41,100 nt of DNA from CAZTII01 sp964613305 (GTDB lineage Bacteria > Bacillota_I > Bacilli_A > Erysipelotrichales > Erysipelotrichaceae). The stretch is taken from positions 1-41,100 of the forward strand of contig CAZTII010000010.1 in assembly GCA_964613305.1 (NCBI GenBank), written 5' to 3'. The position numbers and the translations under genes were made by a program. This document shows positions 14,191-22,769 of this stretch, piece by piece. Under the pieces are notes generated by a model. The model did no database searches and was not told the DNA's origin. It saw nothing but the letters and a program-made list of their open reading frames with translations. The stretch's first letter is position 1. Every line of letters begins with the position of its first letter.

Positions 14191-17100
14191 GTATTAAATT
14201 GGCAGGAATTTTCTTAACACGATGATAAAGAATTTCAATAATAATAAGTGTAACTACGATAATACCACAATAAATAAGTACATAATAATACCATGGAATC
14301 AATAAATTAATGGAACAAGCAACATTAGCCACTAATAGTGGATAAACGCTATCCATTATTTTTTTACATATTGGCATTAGTATCGCTGTAGCAATGCCAA
14401 TCAAATAAATATTACCAACTAAATACAATCTTCTACTTTCTTTATCGTTATAACCAAATAATTTTAATAATGAAATATTCATTATCGATCGATCCACCAT
14501 CACTTTTGACATTAAGAAAATAACAAGAATAAATAAAAAGATGGACGCTATCAACAACGTTGTAATCATTGGTAACATCATTTCCGTAAAAACAAGCGAT
14601 GCTGTAATAATTTCTTCTTTTGTTAGTTTCGTATACAATCTCTTCTCATCGATTTCTAAAGGTGAGTCACTAAATAACACATTATAAAAATCACTTTCTT
14701 CATGAAATAAACTACGCATCGCATCAATATCCATAAATACTGATAAATCTGTCGCATATGGAATAATATCAATGACAGTAAAGGCATAATCGATGTGTTC
14801 AATATCATCCGTTAAAATAAGTGTATCATTTACCTTTAAATTTAATTTTCTACTGACAGCACTAGAAATAACAACCTTATTTTTTTCATCGACAACACTT
14901 GCGTTAAAATAAGGATTATCTTTATTAATTCCAAGAAGTGAAATATCTAATGTATATCCTAAGTGTTTCTTTTTTAATGTTTTTAAAAAAGCCTTTTCTT
15001 TCATTTCATTTTTTTCAGGATATTTTAATACATACATCATTGAATATTTCGTATCATTTTTTGTTTCATGTTTAATGTTTTCACACAACACAAAACAATT
15101 AACCGCTAAAAACATCAACAACAAACATAGAAATAAACCACCTACCACTGTCAATGTACTACGTATTTCTTTAATCATCTGTTTTACTTGAAATCGAGCA
15201 ATAAAAGAAAGCTTTTTAAATTGAGGCAAAATAACACCATCCTCTTTAGTACGATTACGAACTAAAGAAACAACTGTTTGTGATAACTGTTGATTAATCA
15301 CATAATAATTAACAATCACTACAATAAATGGAGGAAGAACAATTCCATAAACAATTAAATATAGTGGATACATCATTTCTAATGGTGGCATGGAAAAATA
15401 GTTAACACAATCATTAAGCTGAAAATTAACGCCAAACGTACTAAATCCTAATAGTACACCAAGTACACCAGAAACAAAACTTAACAGCAATGGAACTTGT
15501 AAATAATGAACAATTAATTCTTTTTTACTAACTCCCATCGCAAGTAATGTTCCAATAACACTACGATCACTATCAAGAGAAAAAACAATAAACACCGCAA
15601 TAACGTAGGCAAATAAAATCATCACGATAATTCCTGCAAAAAGACCACCCATTTTATTAATAATTTGGTCGTTACTAGCGGCAAATATTCTTCCGTTTTC
15701 TTCTTTAGTCATAAAACTTGTTACATTATTAATTTCCAAAGGAAATTTTTCATCGAGCAGTGTTTTTGTTTCTTTTTGAAATTCATCACTCTTATCGCTA
15801 ATCTTTTTTGCTTCATTACTTATTACGTGACTTGCTTTTGATAAGTTCAAAAACCCTTCTTCAAGTTTACCTAATTGTGTGTTGATGGTATTAACTCCAC
15901 TTGTATACTCAATAACACCATCATTCATCATTTCCATATTTTTTCTAAGTAATGATATTGTTTCTTTTACTTGTTTCATCGATTGATTAACTTCCAACAG
16001 TTTATTTGTAAATTCAACCATTCCTTCATGGAATTGTTGATACGAAGAAAGGATAAGTGTTATATTTTGTTTTATTTCTTCATGTTGTTTATCAACCTTT
16101 TCAAGTAAAATAGATGAAATACCATCAATTTTACTTGCTTCTTCACTAGAAATATCGATTCCTTGTTTCATTAATTCATATTGTTGTTTTAAAGAAACAG
16201 TCAAATCCATTGATTGTTTAACCAAAGACAAAGCTTCTAATACAGTTGTAGAAGAATTTTTAACTTTTTCAATTGTAGTACCATAATCTTCTATTTGACG
16301 AAGAGAATCATCTAATTGTTTCAACACTTCAGTGACTTGTTTTGAACCTTTTACTAAAGAATGCGAATTACTATCGATTGTACTAACACCTTTTTTTATC
16401 GTACTTAAACCTTCAGCCATAAGTTGTGTCTTATCATCAATTGTACTTAATCCATCACTAAAATCACTTAATCCATCATTTAACTCATTTATTTTATTTG
16501 TAATATTATGTTTATCTTTTAATTTTTCACGAATAAACTCTTGAAAATAAACATCATCTACTTCATTAACGTTAATTTTTATTTGTTGAATCTCTTTTTT
16601 TAATTTCTCACTATCATCACTTATAAAGCTATAACAATACTCTGTTTTATAGTCTTTCATTAATTGTTTAAAGGACGATGATGATACAAACGCTAAACCA
16701 AAATTTTGACTAGAAGCATTACTGTCAGAAGGTTTCTTTAGTACATTTTCATAATCACTCACACTACCAATACCAACAATCGTAAACTGTTGATGATTAA
16801 CTACAATAGTATCATTAACCTTAAATTGATGATGACGAGAAAATTGCTTTTCAAGGACAATTTCATCGTCTTTTTGAGCGATTCTTCCTTCATCCAACAC
16901 AAGTAAATCAATGCGTTCACGATTTTTAAAGATGCGAAGAACATCATTTGTTTCTAAAGAAATATCAATATAAAATTGTTCTTCCATGTTTGATTTTACT
17001 TGATTGTTCGTTAATGGTGTAAACACACAGAAATGACCATCTTGAACATTGTTTTGTTGAGCTATTTTTTTAGTTTGAATGATCACAGTTTCAGCGGCAC

Positions 17101-17215
17101 CAACCATACTAACTATCAAATAAACACCCGCAACAATTAAACACGATAAAGCAAGATAGCGAAAGAAATTATGTTTAATATCACGAAAAATACGATTTTG
17201 TAGAGCTTTATTCAT
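14174..17215 (-). CDS. FtsX-type ABC permease with large extracellular coiled-coil domain (TetR-controlled system)
   Basis: A 1013-residue MacB/FtsX-superfamily permease. A first membrane helix (about 15-40) is followed by an outside domain with a MacB-like part and a long helical region (about 240-500) of repeated hydrophobic/polar heptads such as DGLSDFSDGLSTIDDK. Then come an FtsX membrane unit (about 515-640), a second outside domain after another helix (about 690), and a C-terminal FtsX unit with two to three helices. Such permeases act as mechanotransmitters or efflux systems for lipids, peptides or antibiotics rather than as importers. The substrate is unknown. It is cotranscribed with the ATPase gene 1 base upstream. 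The system at 36482-40541 is a paralogue. Confidence 0.85.
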   Translation of the reverse strand: MNKALQNRIFRDIKHNFFRYLALSCLIVAGVYLIVSMVGAAETVIIQTKKIAQQNNVQDGHFCVFTPLTNNQVKSNMEEQFYIDISLETNDVLRIFKNRERIDLLVLDEGRIAQKDDEIVLEKQFSRHHQFKVNDTIVVNHQQFTIVGIGSVSDYENVLKKPSDSNASSQNFGLAFVSSSSFKQLMKDYKTEYCYSFISDDSEKLKKEIQQIKINVNEVDDVYFQEFIREKLKDKHNITNKINELNDGLSDFSDGLSTIDDKTQLMAEGLSTIKKGVSTIDSNSHSLVKGSKQVTEVLKQLDDSLRQIEDYGTTIEKVKNSSTTVLEALSLVKQSMDLTVSLKQQYELMKQGIDISSEEASKIDGISSILLEKVDKQHEEIKQNITLILSSYQQFHEGMVEFTNKLLEVNQSMKQVKETISLLRKNMEMMNDGVIEYTSGVNTINTQLGKLEEGFLNLSKASHVISNEAKKISDKSDEFQKETKTLLDEKFPLEINNVTSFMTKEENGRIFAASNDQIINKMGGLFAGIIVMILFAYVIAVFIVFSLDSDRSVIGTLLAMGVSKKELIVHYLQVPLLLSFVSGVLGVLLGFSTFGVNFQLNDCVNYFSMPPLEMMYPLYLIVYGIVLPPFIVVIVNYYVINQQLSQTVVSLVRNRTKEDGVILPQFKKLSFIARFQVKQMIKEIRSTLTVVGGLFLCLLLMFLAVNCFVLCENIKHETKNDTKYSMMYVLKYPEKNEMKEKAFLKTLKKKHLGYTLDISLLGINKDNPYFNASVVDEKNKVVISSAVSRKLNLKVNDTLILTDDIEHIDYAFTVIDIIPYATDLSVFMDIDAMRSLFHEESDFYNVLFSDSPLEIDEKRLYTKLTKEEIITASLVFTEMMLPMITTLLIASIFLFILVIFLMSKVMVDRSIMNISLLKLFGYNDKESRRLYLVGNIYLIGIATAILMPICKKIMDSVYPLLVANVACSINLLIPWYYYVLIYCGIIVVTLIIIEILYHRVKKIPANLILKHRD

Positions 17216-17216
17216 A

Positions 17217-17918
17217 TTATAATCCTGTTAATTCCATCGCTTTTAAACGATGTTCATTGTAACTATCACTTTCAATTTGTCCATCTTTCATCACTATCAC
17301 TTGATGAGCCATTTGTTTAATGACATCATTGTGCGTAACAATGACAATTGTTGTTTTATACGTTTCATTAATTTTTTCCAGCAACAACAATAAATTTTTA
17401 GCAGTTGTTGAATCTAGTGCACCTGTAGGTTCATCACACAACAAAATGGATGGATTTTTAATTAAAGCTCTAGCAATCGAACACCTCTGTTGTTGACCAC
17501 CGGATAGTTGTGAAGGATATTTATGTTGATGTTCACTTAACTGTAATAACGATAATAATTCATGTAAATCCAGTGGATTTTTTGTTAAATAACGACAAAC
17601 TTCAATGTTTTCTTTGCACGTCAAATTAGAAATCAAATTGTAAAACTGAAAAATAAACCCTAATTTTTCACGGCGATAGACACTTAAATCATCTTTCGAA
17701 CAGTTATTTAAATCAACATCATCCACTACAATACTGCCACTATCAATTTCTTCTAAAGCGCCAATACAATTTAAAAGCGTTGATTTTCCTGATCCACTAC
17801 TGCCGACAATAACAACAATACTCCCTTGTTGAATTGTTGTTGTAATTCCTTTTAATACGATGGTATAAGTCTCGTTTTGACCATAACTCTTTGTCACATT
17901 ATTGATTTTAATACTCAT
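17217..17918 (-). CDS. ABC transporter ATPase (MacB/LolD type) of the TetR-controlled system
   Basis: A 233-residue ATPase. Walker A is VGSSGSGKST (about 38-47), the Q loop is FIFQFYNL, the signature is LSGGQQQRC, Walker B is ILLCDEPTGALD and the switch His is in VTHND. The Q-loop context FQFYNL and the DEPTGALD box are typical of MacB/LolD-type ATPases that pair with FtsX-like permeases. The next gene is the permease, 1 base downstream. GGAGG precedes the start, and the upstream palindrome at 17929-17945 suggests control by the adjacent TetR-family repressor. Confidence 0.93.
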   Translation of the reverse strand: MSIKINNVTKSYGQNETYTIVLKGITTTIQQGSIVVIVGSSGSGKSTLLNCIGALEEIDSGSIVVDDVDLNNCSKDDLSVYRREKLGFIFQFYNLISNLTCKENIEVCRYLTKNPLDLHELLSLLQLSEHQHKYPSQLSGGQQQRCSIARALIKNPSILLCDEPTGALDSTTAKNLLLLLEKINETYKTTIVIVTHNDVIKQMAHQVIVMKDGQIESDSYNEHRLKAMELTGL

Positions 17919-17928
17919 AGCGCCTCCT

Positions 17929-17945
17929 ACATAACACTGTTATCT
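17929..17945. promoter_or_regulatory. Candidate TetR-family operator 1
   Basis: ATAACACTGTTAT (17931-17943) with partly palindromic flanks, between tetR and the ABC ATPase gene. The same 13 bases occur before tetR at 18547-18559. It sits directly upstream of the ATPase ribosome site, where it could block transcription into the ABC genes. Confidence 0.7.
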
Positions 17946-17952
17946 ACTGCTT

Positions 17953-17976
17953 AAAATGAAAGCGACATTAGTCGCT
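17953..17976 (-). terminator. Possible weak terminator at the end of tetR
   Basis: Stem AGCGAC/GTCGCT with a TAAT loop overlaps the tetR stop and is followed on the minus strand by TTCATTTTA. The T tract is interrupted, so termination may be partial, and the ABC genes may have their own start under operator 1. Confidence 0.4.
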
Positions 17977-18531
17977 AACTGAACCTTTAAATAGATATTG
18001 CATAATTGGTAAAATACTATTCACTGCCTTTTCAACATCACGTTCATGAGTGATCATAAAGACAAATACATCAACGTGCATGTGCGCTAACCAATGAAAC
18101 ATCATATCGTTGTTAATCGTATTTTTAAATAACTGACGATATTGTTTCTCTGTGATCGCTACAAAGTCATCAATGACATTCTCAAATCGAGAACCTTGAC
18201 TTTTACACAATAATAACTGCATTTCATCATAATACTCATACATTAAACGAACAATCTTCTCTGCTACAACTAAATCATCCAAATAATCAAAATCTCCACC
18301 ATCAAGTAATTCCTTTTGATAGTGATTTTTTATTTCTTCTTTAATTTTATTTAATGGTTCTTCCACTAAACTAGCAAAAACATCTTCTTTGTCTTTAAAG
18401 AAAAAATACAATGCTCCTGTTGTTACATCGGCATTTTTACAAATGGTTCTTAGTGATGCTTGATGATACCCTTTTTCCAAAAATTCTTTCTTACTACTGA
18501 ATAGAAGCCGCCTTTTTACTTCATTATTCAT
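17968..18531 (-). CDS. TetR-family transcriptional repressor
   Basis: 187 residues. The N-terminal TetR helix-turn-helix is clear (about 5-50): FLEKGYHQASLRTICKNADVTTGALYFFFKDKEDVF. The C-terminal ligand domain is all-helical and not assignable. ATG 18531 is chosen because GGAGG lies 6 bases upstream; the open frame to a GTG at 18543 has no ribosome site. It presumably represses itself and the downstream ABC ATPase/permease genes through the repeated palindrome found before each, and is released by a compound the transporter handles (inference). It is divergent from ispG. Confidence 0.9.
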   Translation of the reverse strand: MNNEVKRRLLFSSKKEFLEKGYHQASLRTICKNADVTTGALYFFFKDKEDVFASLVEEPLNKIKEEIKNHYQKELLDGGDFDYLDDLVVAEKIVRLMYEYYDEMQLLLCKSQGSRFENVIDDFVAITEKQYRQLFKNTINNDMMFHWLAHMHVDVFVFMITHERDVEKAVNSILPIMQYLFKGSVSD

Positions 18532-18544
18532 TGTATCCTCCACT

Positions 18545-18561
18545 AGATAACACTGTTATGT
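18545..18561. promoter_or_regulatory. Candidate TetR-family operator 2
   Basis: Second copy of ATAACACTGTTAT (18547-18559), extended as TAGATAACA-C-TGTTATGTT. It overlaps the -10 of the tetR promoter, as expected for autorepression. Confidence 0.72.
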
Positions 18562-18586
18562 TACCTTATATATCGAATTAAGTCAA
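18558..18586 (-). promoter_or_regulatory. Promoter of tetR
   Basis: Minus-strand TTGACT (18581-18586), 17-base spacer, TAACAT (18558-18563). The -10 lies inside operator 2. Confidence 0.6.
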
Positions 18587-18596
18587 TCTTTTGTTG

Positions 18597-18602
18597 TATA
18601 AT
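18597..18602 (+). promoter_or_regulatory. -10 element before ispG
   Basis: Perfect TATAAT on the plus strand, 19 bases before the ispG ATG. No good -35 was found; the tetR -35 lies within its spacer region, so the two divergent promoters overlap. Confidence 0.4.
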
Positions 18603-18620
18603 AAAAACGGAGGATTTTTT

Positions 18621-19685
18621 ATGAAAAGAAATGAAACACGTACTATAATGGTTGGTAATGTTCAACTTGGCGGTCAAAATAAATGCATTATTCAATCCAT
18701 GACCAATACTAAAACAAAAGATATTGAGGCCACTGTAAAACAGATTAATTCCCTACAAAAACATGGATGTCAACTTGTTCGTTTAGCCATTTTAGACGAA
18801 GAAGATGCTTATAGTATCTCTAAAATAAAACAACAAGTTTCTATTCCTTTAATTGCGGATATTCATTTTAATTATCGTTTAGCTCTTATTGTTATCGAAC
18901 AAGGAATCGATAAAATTCGTATTAATCCCGGAAATATTGGTAGTCAAAAAAATGTTGAAATGATTGTCGAACAATGTAAATTGAAGAAAGTACCTATTCG
19001 TATTGGTATTAATAGTGGTTCCTTAGAAAAAGAATTACTTGAAAAATACGGCAAACCTTGTGTTGAAGCAATGATTGAAAGTGCTCAAAAACAAGTAAAC
19101 TATTTAGAATCGATGGGATTTTATGATATATGTTTATCGTTTAAATCAAGCAATGTTCCTTTAACCATTGCTGCCTATCAAGCTGCCGCAAACACCTTTT
19201 CTTATCCCCTACATTTAGGTGTCACTGAAGCCGGTTCATTTAACACCTCAGCCATTAAATCAAGTGCTGCCTTAGGAGTGTTATTATCGCAAGGAATTGG
19301 TGATACGATTCGTATTTCCGTAAGTGGTGATCCAGTAAAAGAAATGTTAATCTGTCGACCACTTTTACGTTGTTTTGATTTAGTAGACAATGTTGCAAAT
19401 TTAATCGCTTGTCCAACATGTGGTAGAATTCAATACGATATGGTACCAATCGTTGAAGAAATTGAAACCTTCCTTTTAACGATCAACAGTGATATTGAAG
19501 TTGCGATTATGGGCTGTCCAGTAAACGGTCCACAAGAAGCATCACGCAGTGATATCGGCATTGCTGGAGGCAAAGATAGTGCTATTTTATTTAAAAAAGG
19601 AAAACTCATCAAAACAGTACCACAACAAGATATTGTACGCGTCTTAAAAGAAGAAATATTAAAGATGGTCAATGATAATGAATAA
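18621..19685 (+). CDS. ispG: 4-hydroxy-3-methylbut-2-enyl diphosphate synthase (IspG)
   Basis: A 354-residue GcpE/IspG enzyme of the MEP isoprenoid pathway. It converts methylerythritol cyclodiphosphate to HMBPP using a [4Fe-4S] cluster. Visible signatures are VGNVQLGG and IQSMTNT near the N-terminus, a TIM-barrel segment with PLIADIHFNYRLAL and KIRINPGNIG, and the C-terminal cluster domain with CPTCGR and MGCPVNGPQEA. The cluster Cys and the Glu ligand (NGPGEA in many homologues, here NGPQEA) can be placed. The start at 18621 has GGAGG 7 bases upstream; the frame open to 18591 has no support. The second MEP iron-sulfur enzyme, IspH, lies at 22770. The HAD gene overlaps its end by 8 bases. 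Confidence 0.95.
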   Translation: MKRNETRTIMVGNVQLGGQNKCIIQSMTNTKTKDIEATVKQINSLQKHGCQLVRLAILDEEDAYSISKIKQQVSIPLIADIHFNYRLALIVIEQGIDKIRINPGNIGSQKNVEMIVEQCKLKKVPIRIGINSGSLEKELLEKYGKPCVEAMIESAQKQVNYLESMGFYDICLSFKSSNVPLTIAAYQAAANTFSYPLHLGVTEAGSFNTSAIKSSAALGVLLSQGIGDTIRISVSGDPVKEMLICRPLLRCFDLVDNVANLIACPTCGRIQYDMVPIVEEIETFLLTINSDIEVAIMGCPVNGPQEASRSDIGIAGGKDSAILFKKGKLIKTVPQQDIVRVLKEEILKMVNDNE

Positions 19686-20529
19686 AAAGTATAAAATGGT
19701 TGTTTGTGATTTAGATGGAACTTTACTTCACCAACAATCAAAATTAATGGATAGAACCATTGATACCATCATTAAACTACAACAACAAGGCATTCGCTTT
19801 GCGATAAATACAGGACGACCAATTGATGGTTGTAGAGGTTTTATTGACTCTTTACAACTAGAAAAATACCATGGCTTTTTTATCGGTGGCAATGGTCAAT
19901 TCATCAAAAATTGTGGTACTGGTGAAACAATTGAAAATGCTCGTCTTAGTAGTGAACAAGTAAATAACTTAGTTAAATTAGGCTATGACTTTGGTATTAT
20001 TACCCAAGTATTTTACCAACATGAAGCCTTTATCATTATCCCTAAAAAGAATGGTTTTATTAGTGTTTTATTTTGTTTCCTACAAAATTTACGATGGATG
20101 TTGCATCAAAGTCATAAACAAAAAGTTCATTATTGTTTTAATCCTTTACAACTACATGATGCGGTAAAAGTATGTTTTTCCGCAACGAGTTCTAGTTTAA
20201 AACAATTTAATGAACAGTTAAAACAACAACAAGATATTGATACCTTTTTAGTCAATCCAATATGGCTTGAAGCACTTGCCAAAGGTGTCAATAAAGGAGA
20301 AGCTTTACACACCTTAGCCAAACTAACATCAATTCCAGTAGAAGAAATGGTAAGTTTCGGTGATGGTGAAAACGATATTCCGCAATTAAAAGTTGCCGGT
20401 CTTGGTTGTGCCATGGCAAATGCAATGGAAAACACAAAAAAAGTCGCGGATTGTATTGTTAAATCAAACCTCGACTATGGTGTAAGTGAAAAATTAATTG
20501 AATTATTTGAGTTAGATTTTACGCAATAA
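19678..20529 (+). CDS. Cof-type HAD-IIB sugar phosphatase
   Basis: A HAD-superfamily hydrolase of about 283 residues with the Cof/YidA layout. Motif I is VVCDLDGTLL, motif II is AINTGRP, the lysine motif lies around GVNKGEAL, and motif IV is SFGDGENDIPQL. A large C2B cap separates motifs II and III. It is probably a phosphatase for sugar phosphates or related metabolites; the specific substrate cannot be told. ATG 19672 or 19678 could start it; the latter has better spacing to a weak AAGATGG. It overlaps ispG by 8 bases. Its end overlaps the convergent nfo gene by 18 bases. Confidence 0.88.
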   Translation: MNKKYKMVVCDLDGTLLHQQSKLMDRTIDTIIKLQQQGIRFAINTGRPIDGCRGFIDSLQLEKYHGFFIGGNGQFIKNCGTGETIENARLSSEQVNNLVKLGYDFGIITQVFYQHEAFIIIPKKNGFISVLFCFLQNLRWMLHQSHKQKVHYCFNPLQLHDAVKVCFSATSSSLKQFNEQLKQQQDIDTFLVNPIWLEALAKGVNKGEALHTLAKLTSIPVEEMVSFGDGENDIPQLKVAGLGCAMANAMENTKKVADCIVKSNLDYGVSEKLIELFELDFTQ

Positions 20530-21345
20530 TTCAATTTCTTCTTTATATGGTGCTTTACCGTCAATCCACGGCGTTTCTAATATTTTAATCACCGATTGTA
20601 ATTTAGGATGATGACAAAAGCGATGAAGTGTTTCAAAACCGATATGACCATCATCAATGTTGGCGTGGCGATCTTTACGGTCGCCTTTTTTATTTTTTGA
20701 ATCATTAATATGAATTACACGTAATTTTTCAAGGCCAATGATGTCATCAAAATGATTCAATATTCCATCCACATCACGAACATCGTATCCAGCATCATGA
20801 ATATGACACGTATCCAAACAAACACCAAATTGTTCAGGAGTATGTAAGTTATCTAAAATTGTTTTAAGATGTTTAAATTCAAAACCAATTTCCGTTCCTT
20901 TCCCTGCCATTGTTTCTAATAATATCATCACCTTATCATTAGAAATACTATTTAACCCATCAATGATGGATTGTAAGCCTGCTTCCATTGTTCCATCAAC
21001 ATAAGAACCAGGATGTAAAACTAAATATTTAAATCCCATTTCTTGTACTCGTTGAACTTCCATCTGTAAAAACTCAACCGCTAAATCACTTACCTGTTTT
21101 TTCGTTGTATTCGCTAAATTGATAATGTATGGTGCATGAACAACAACATGTTCTAAAGCAATATTGTGTTGTTTCAAGAGTTGATGCGCCTGTTCTACTT
21201 TTAGTTTACTCACTTCTGTACGTCGGGTATTTTGTGGTGCGCCAGTATAAATCATGAGTGCATTTGCTCCATAGCTCACCGCTTCTAAAACACTTCCAGC
21301 AATAAAATCAGGAGCTTTCATCGATGTATGACTGCCAAGTATCAT
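20512..21345 (-). CDS. nfo: Endonuclease IV (AP endonuclease)
   Basis: A 277-residue Nfo-family enzyme that cuts 5' to abasic sites in base excision repair, using three zinc ions. The TIM barrel shows GSHTSM at the start, VVHAPYIINLA, VLHPGSY, LLETMAGKGTEIG, CLDTCHIHDAGYDV, and HINDSKNKKGDRKDRHANIDDGHIG, which together give the zinc ligands. Full length for the family. It overlaps the helicase gene as ATGA, so the two are translationally coupled. The same pair (cshB-nfo) is found together in Bacillus subtilis. Confidence 0.95.
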   Translation of the reverse strand: MILGSHTSMKAPDFIAGSVLEAVSYGANALMIYTGAPQNTRRTEVSKLKVEQAHQLLKQHNIALEHVVVHAPYIINLANTTKKQVSDLAVEFLQMEVQRVQEMGFKYLVLHPGSYVDGTMEAGLQSIIDGLNSISNDKVMILLETMAGKGTEIGFEFKHLKTILDNLHTPEQFGVCLDTCHIHDAGYDVRDVDGILNHFDDIIGLEKLRVIHINDSKNKKGDRKDRHANIDDGHIGFETLHRFCHHPKLQSVIKILETPWIDGKAPYKEEIELLRKI

Positions 21346-22712
21346 TCTTCTTTTTCTCCACTTGATTTAAGGCGTTGATTGTTTTTATAGCGTTCCACAC
21401 GTTGATGTTTAATATCGGCCTTAATCATCTCTCGACGTTCACGACGATGAATTTTTTCAATTTCTTCGTTTCTTTTCTTTTTATACCCTGGTTTAACTTT
21501 TTCCTTTTTACGATGCAACAATTGAACAATTTCTTTTTCCCGTTGTTCTTTTTTACTACTACGTTGTGGTTTCCAAGGTTCTACATCAATCCATGCCCCA
21601 TTACGATACGAGGCATGACGAAATTCAATACCTCTTTGTTTTAATAACACAATGCTTTTTTCATCTTTATCTTTATATAATGCATAACACGTTCCGCTTT
21701 TTCCCGCTCTACCAGTTCTTCCTGATCGATGAATATAGAAACTTAAATCAGAAGGAAATCCAAGAGATATAACATGAGTAATTCCTTCAATATCTAAACC
21801 ACGAGAAGCAATATCGGTCGCTACAACATACGATTGTTTTAAACCTTGAAATTCTCTCATCGCTTGACGACGCTCTCTTGATGTAAGACCACCATGAAGC
21901 TCCACTAAACGAACATTGTTCGCTCGTAATACTTTCGCTACTTCACTAGCATCTTCTCTAGTATTAGCAAAAATCAAACAAACATACGGCATAAACCCTG
22001 GTAAAATATCTAAACATGTTTCCGCATAGCTTTTATGCTTACAAGGGACGAGAACATGGTCTATTTGTGGTTTTAAGGCATGTTCTGACTTTCCTTTTAC
22101 AATGATTGGATTATCCATGTATTTCTTTAAAAACGGTTCTAAAGACTGTGGAATCGTTGCACTAAACACAAGCATTTGTAATTTATCGCCCATTCGTCCA
22201 CAAATCGCATCAACATCTTCTAAAAAGCCATATTCTAGTGTCATATCCGCTTCATCGACAACATAAATTTTCGCCGTATCAACACGCAATACTGTATCCG
22301 TTAAAAATAAATCCTTAATTCTTCCTGGTGTACCAATTACAAGATGTGGTTGTTGTTTAATCGACGAAGCCATTTTACTGCGTTCAACCCCACCAGTAAT
22401 GCATTTAACACGAAGAGAAGGATTTACTTTCATCATCACTTTCGCCGCATTGTACAATTGAGTTGCTAATTCTCGTGTTGGCGCCGTAATTACCGCTTGA
22501 ACACTTTCATTGGTTGTATCAATCATTTCCATTAAAGGAATTAAAAAAGCATGGCTTTTACCAGTACCAGTATCCGATATTGCCACAATATCGTGGCCTT
22601 TTAAAGCTTTAGTCATCACCATTTCTTGAATTGGTGTTGGTGTAACAAAACCGTTTTCTTCAATAAAACGGTGTGTATAGTCATTAAAATTGTACTCTTT
22701 AAATTTTTTCAT
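21342..22712 (-). CDS. cshB: DEAD-box RNA helicase, CshB-like
   Basis: A 456-residue ATP-dependent RNA helicase. Motifs in order are Q (FVTPTPIQ), I (SDTGTGKS), Ia (APTRELA), Ib (TPGR), II (VVDEADM), III (SAT), IV (CLIFANT), V (ATDIASRGLDIEG) and VI (HRSGRTGRAG). A C-terminal basic tail, rich in Lys and Arg (from about 375), should bind RNA. The neighbour nfo and the nearby ispH match the CshB branch of Bacillus. The start at 22712 has AGGAGG 5 bases upstream; an upstream TTG at 22727 is rejected. It is divergent from ispH. Confidence 0.93.
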   Translation of the reverse strand: MKKFKEYNFNDYTHRFIEENGFVTPTPIQEMVMTKALKGHDIVAISDTGTGKSHAFLIPLMEMIDTTNESVQAVITAPTRELATQLYNAAKVMMKVNPSLRVKCITGGVERSKMASSIKQQPHLVIGTPGRIKDLFLTDTVLRVDTAKIYVVDEADMTLEYGFLEDVDAICGRMGDKLQMLVFSATIPQSLEPFLKKYMDNPIIVKGKSEHALKPQIDHVLVPCKHKSYAETCLDILPGFMPYVCLIFANTREDASEVAKVLRANNVRLVELHGGLTSRERRQAMREFQGLKQSYVVATDIASRGLDIEGITHVISLGFPSDLSFYIHRSGRTGRAGKSGTCYALYKDKDEKSIVLLKQRGIEFRHASYRNGAWIDVEPWKPQRSSKKEQREKEIVQLLHRKKEKVKPGYKKKRNEEIEKIHRRERREMIKADIKHQRVERYKNNQRLKSSGEKEE

Positions 22713-22732
22713 AGAAACCTCCTGCAATATGA

Positions 22733-22740
22733 ATTATACT
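22733..22740. promoter_or_regulatory. Overlapping divergent -10 elements for cshB and ispH
   Basis: The octamer ATTATACT gives TATACT on the plus strand (22735-22740, towards ispH) and TATAAT on the minus strand (22733-22738, towards cshB). No good -35 was recognised on either side. The gap between the two start codons is only 57 bases. Confidence 0.4.
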
Positions 22741-22769
22741 AGTTTTAGACGTAGAAAGGAATGAAAATA

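Noticed and set aside
14174..17215. Phage tail-tape or surface protein suggested by the long helical repeats
   Set aside because: The flanking FtsX-type membrane units and the adjacent ABC ATPase show that it is a permease.
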